NCBI GenBank assembly: GCA_937914965.1
Contig: CALGIY010000211.1
Coordinates: forward strand, 1 to 6,890
DNA length: 6,890 bases
Direction of reading: 5' to 3'
Source of the DNA: an uncultured Thermoanaerobacteraceae bacterium
GTDB taxonomy: Bacteria; Bacillota; DSM-12270; Thermacetogeniales; Thermacetogeniaceae
The notes beneath the pieces are model-generated. The model was not told the origin of the DNA, searched no databases, and saw only the letters and a list, made by a program, of their open reading frames with translations. Within the stretch, counting starts at the first letter, position 1, and each line of letters opens with the position of its first letter. Positions 5,193-6,890 of this stretch are shown in pieces. The translations under genes and the position numbers were made by a program.

Positions 5193-6413
5193 TTAGGACA
5201 AAGCTCCCCCCTTACTCCGGGGTTCCTGATCCGGCAGGGCCAGTGCAAGTAAAAAAGCAGGAATTGGCAGCAAACAGACTACCTTGAGAACCGCGGGAAT
5301 CCCCCAGGCATCAGCTGCAGCACCGAAGGCCAAACCACCCAAGGCGCCAACCCCAAAAGCGAAACCTAAAATCAAACCGGAAGCCAGTCCAACATGATGG
5401 GGGAGCATTTCCTGGGCATATACGATAGTGACAGCAAATGTGGAAATAAGTATAAATCCGCTCCAGGCAGCCAACAGCAGTGACCAAATTCCAGAACTAT
5501 GCAGCAGAAACAGCCAGAGGGAAGGAATGATCAGGAGGAAAGAAAGCATAATAACCTTTTTTCTTCCAAAGCGATCTGCTATGGGACCGCCAAAAATTGT
5601 TCCTACCGCCCCAGATAAGAGAAAAACGGACACCAGGAGAGCAGCGAAATGACTATCCCCATGCAAGTGATCCACAACATAAAGAGGGATGAAGTTGGTC
5701 AGCCCGATATGAATAAAAGAACGCAATATAACAATCATCACCAGCAGGAAAAGGGAGAAAACCACACCCCTGGTAAGCTCACTTTTCAATCCCTGATTAC
5801 TTGTTTTCTCCGGGATAGATGCCCTCTGGTCAGCAAGCCGGCGTAATGACGGTAGGGACCAGTTAGCTAGAAGAGCAATGATTAGGGCAGGAATAAGTAA
5901 TCCAACCATCCCTTTACGACCGGACAGGTCCAGCAGAAAAGTGGCAAAGAGAGGACCCAGGCCAAACCCGACATTACCGCCGACAGAATAGATGGACAGA
6001 GCAGTTGCCTTCTTCTCCCCGCCGATCAAAAAAGCTTGTTTAGATGCCTCGGGATGATAGGCGGCGGTTCCAATACCACTCAGGGCAATTCCGACCAGAA
6101 TCAGGAGATAGGTGGGCGCAACACCTGCCATGGCCATCCCCAGTGCAGATACGATGCACCCCACGGGAAGCAGCCAGCGGATCGACCTGCGGTCGCTCCA
6201 AATCCCGAAAAGGGGCTGTACAACTGAGGCGCTCAGATTGGAAACTAGAACAATGGCGCCCAGCGATGTATAAGAAAGAGCAAATTCTTCTCTAAGTACT
6301 GGAAGGAGAACGGGCAAGGCCCCCCCGACCAGGTCAGTTAGCAGATGACCCAAACTCAAAATAACAAGCAATAACCACTGCAATGATCGGCCTGAGGCCT
6401 TACACCCCCTCAT
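5193..6413 (-). CDS. MFS exporter, fosmidomycin-resistance (Fsr)-like
   Basis: 406 residues with about 12 predicted membrane helices, the usual size for the major facilitator superfamily. The start resembles Fsr proteins: GHLLTDLVGGALPVLLP (22-38), SNLSASVVQPLFGIWSDRR (58-76, including motif A), AAYHPEASK (117-125) and SIYSVGGNVGFGLGP (140-154). A second motif A copy, GGPIADRFGRKK (275-286), begins the C-terminal half after a polar cytoplasmic loop (about 190-215). The family uses proton exchange to expel drugs such as fosmidomycin. The real substrate here is unknown. The ATG has TGAGGAAG about 4 nt upstream. The promoter and a perfect inverted repeat lie just before it, hinting at regulated expression. 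The next gene, murT, is 95 nt downstream of the stop with its own promoter. Confidence 0.88.
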   Translation of the reverse strand: MRGCKASGRSLQWLLLVILSLGHLLTDLVGGALPVLLPVLREEFALSYTSLGAIVLVSNLSASVVQPLFGIWSDRRSIRWLLPVGCIVSALGMAMAGVAPTYLLILVGIALSGIGTAAYHPEASKQAFLIGGEKKATALSIYSVGGNVGFGLGPLFATFLLDLSGRKGMVGLLIPALIIALLANWSLPSLRRLADQRASIPEKTSNQGLKSELTRGVVFSLFLLVMIVILRSFIHIGLTNFIPLYVVDHLHGDSHFAALLVSVFLLSGAVGTIFGGPIADRFGRKKVIMLSFLLIIPSLWLFLLHSSGIWSLLLAAWSGFILISTFAVTIVYAQEMLPHHVGLASGLILGFAFGVGALGGLAFGAAADAWGIPAVLKVVCLLPIPAFLLALALPDQEPRSKGGALS

Positions 6414-6433
6414 GTTACTTCCTCAACTGTATA

Positions 6434-6462
6434 ATCATAATCCACAATTAAATAAGATGCAA
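6434..6462 (-). promoter_or_regulatory. Sigma-A promoter for the MFS exporter
   Basis: On the minus strand TTGCAT (6457-6462), a 17-nt spacer and TATGAT (6434-6439) form a fair housekeeping promoter. The expected start is about 6427, so the leader is only some 15 nt. The -35 box lies inside the inverted repeat at 6453-6482. Confidence 0.6.
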
Positions 6463-6482
6463 GAAACATGTCTTGCATCTTA
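6453..6482. repeat. Perfect 12-bp inverted repeat: operator and/or terminator
   Basis: TAAGATGCAAGA (6453-6464) and TCTTGCATCTTA (6471-6482) are perfectly complementary around a 6-nt loop. As DNA it is a symmetrical site covering the -35 box of the MFS promoter, as expected for a repressor of a drug exporter. As RNA on the minus strand it is a hairpin 34 nt after the stop of the upstream gene, followed by the weak tail TTTAATT. Its low GC content and poor U-tract make it a modest terminator; both roles are possible. Confidence 0.65.
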
Positions 6483-6516
6483 CCTCCCCTAGCGGCATGG
6501 TGACCATTTTTTAAGG

Positions 6517-6890
6517 TCAGGCCCTCTGCAGTAATCCGCTCATGATCATGTCAATCTCAGCTGCATCCGCAGCCTCCTGCTCTCTCCTCAGTTCACTGGT
6601 CAAAAGTTGTCCAGACTCCAAGAAAGAAAGGGCACTTTCAAACCGGTTGACCAGGATCTGATTGATCTTGCTGTACCTTTCCTGGGCATCCTCCGGTTCT
6701 TTCACCCGCCCGCTCCAGATCATGTCCATGCGGTCAAAAACGACATTTGTCAGGCGGCGCATGAGATCCGCTAAAGCTGCCACACCAGCATCCTGGTAAG
6801 GTGTTGTTCCCTCATAGAAAGAGTTTACATTCTGCAGTCGTCCCTCACTCTTGAGCTGTTCGAAAGCAGTGGTACCCATCAGTATAATCT
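6517..6890 (-). CDS. Unrecognised cytoplasmic protein, C-terminal part (5' end outside window)
   Basis: I do not recognise this gene. The frame is open to the window edge. The first ATG (6877-6879) has no ribosome binding site and is preceded in frame by Ile-Ile-Leu, giving a strand-like IILMGTTAFEQL, so the real start is probably beyond the window. The visible 120-plus residues are soluble and mostly helical, with no Cys, membrane segment or clear catalytic motif. They include a loop NVNSFYEGTTPYQDAG, a helix with DLMRRLTNVVFDRMDMIW, and a charged C-terminal helix rich in Glu and Ala (about residues 88-120 from that Met). It ends with TGA at 6517-6519. The inverted repeat at 6453-6482 lies between it and the MFS gene, so the two may be separate units. 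Confidence 0.6.
   Translation of the reverse strand, partial: IILMGTTAFEQLKSEGRLQNVNSFYEGTTPYQDAGVAALADLMRRLTNVVFDRMDMIWSGRVKEPEDAQERYSKINQILVNRFESALSFLESGQLLTSELRREQEAADAAEIDMIMSGLLQRA

Overview
The window looks like a chromosomal segment of a spore-forming or related Gram-positive bacterium (Bacillota, probably class Clostridia). The reasons are a ydaO-type cyclic-di-AMP riboswitch, a MurT/GatD lipid II amidation pair, strong AGGAGG-like ribosome binding sites, and a KamA-family aminomutase of the glutamate 2,3-aminomutase type. The species cannot be named from the sequence alone.

Layout. Bases 1-123 hold the C-terminal end of an ABC transporter ATPase (plus strand), closed by a strong bidirectional terminator (131-167). 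On the minus strand, 809-189 carries two small paralogous genes in tandem. Each encodes a ferritin-like helical hairpin followed by a Pro/Tyr/Cys/Gly-rich tail. Divergent from them, a near-consensus sigma-A promoter (910-938) drives a leader of about 475 nt. This leader contains a c-di-AMP riboswitch (966-1095), a likely attenuator (1137-1173) and further possible RNA structure, and leads to a radical-SAM/PLP aminomutase (1421-2707). Its active-site residues (Lys353, Asn390) are those of glutamate 2,3-aminomutase, not lysine 2,3-aminomutase.

After a short cluster of palindromic and direct repeats (2701-2839) and a bidirectional terminator (2905-2937), everything to the right is on the minus strand. 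In transcription order it is: an unrecognised gene cut by the window edge (6890-6517), a fosmidomycin-resistance-like MFS exporter (6413-5193) with a perfect inverted repeat over its promoter, and the murT-gatD operon (5097-2920), which amidates the D-Glu of lipid II.

Main biological idea. The c-di-AMP riboswitch appears to control synthesis of beta-glutamate, a known compatible solute. c-di-AMP falls under hyperosmotic conditions and ydaO-type riboswitches are usually OFF switches. The circuit would therefore switch on osmolyte synthesis from glutamate when turgor is low, using a single gene with no dedicated transporter or acetyltransferase beside it.
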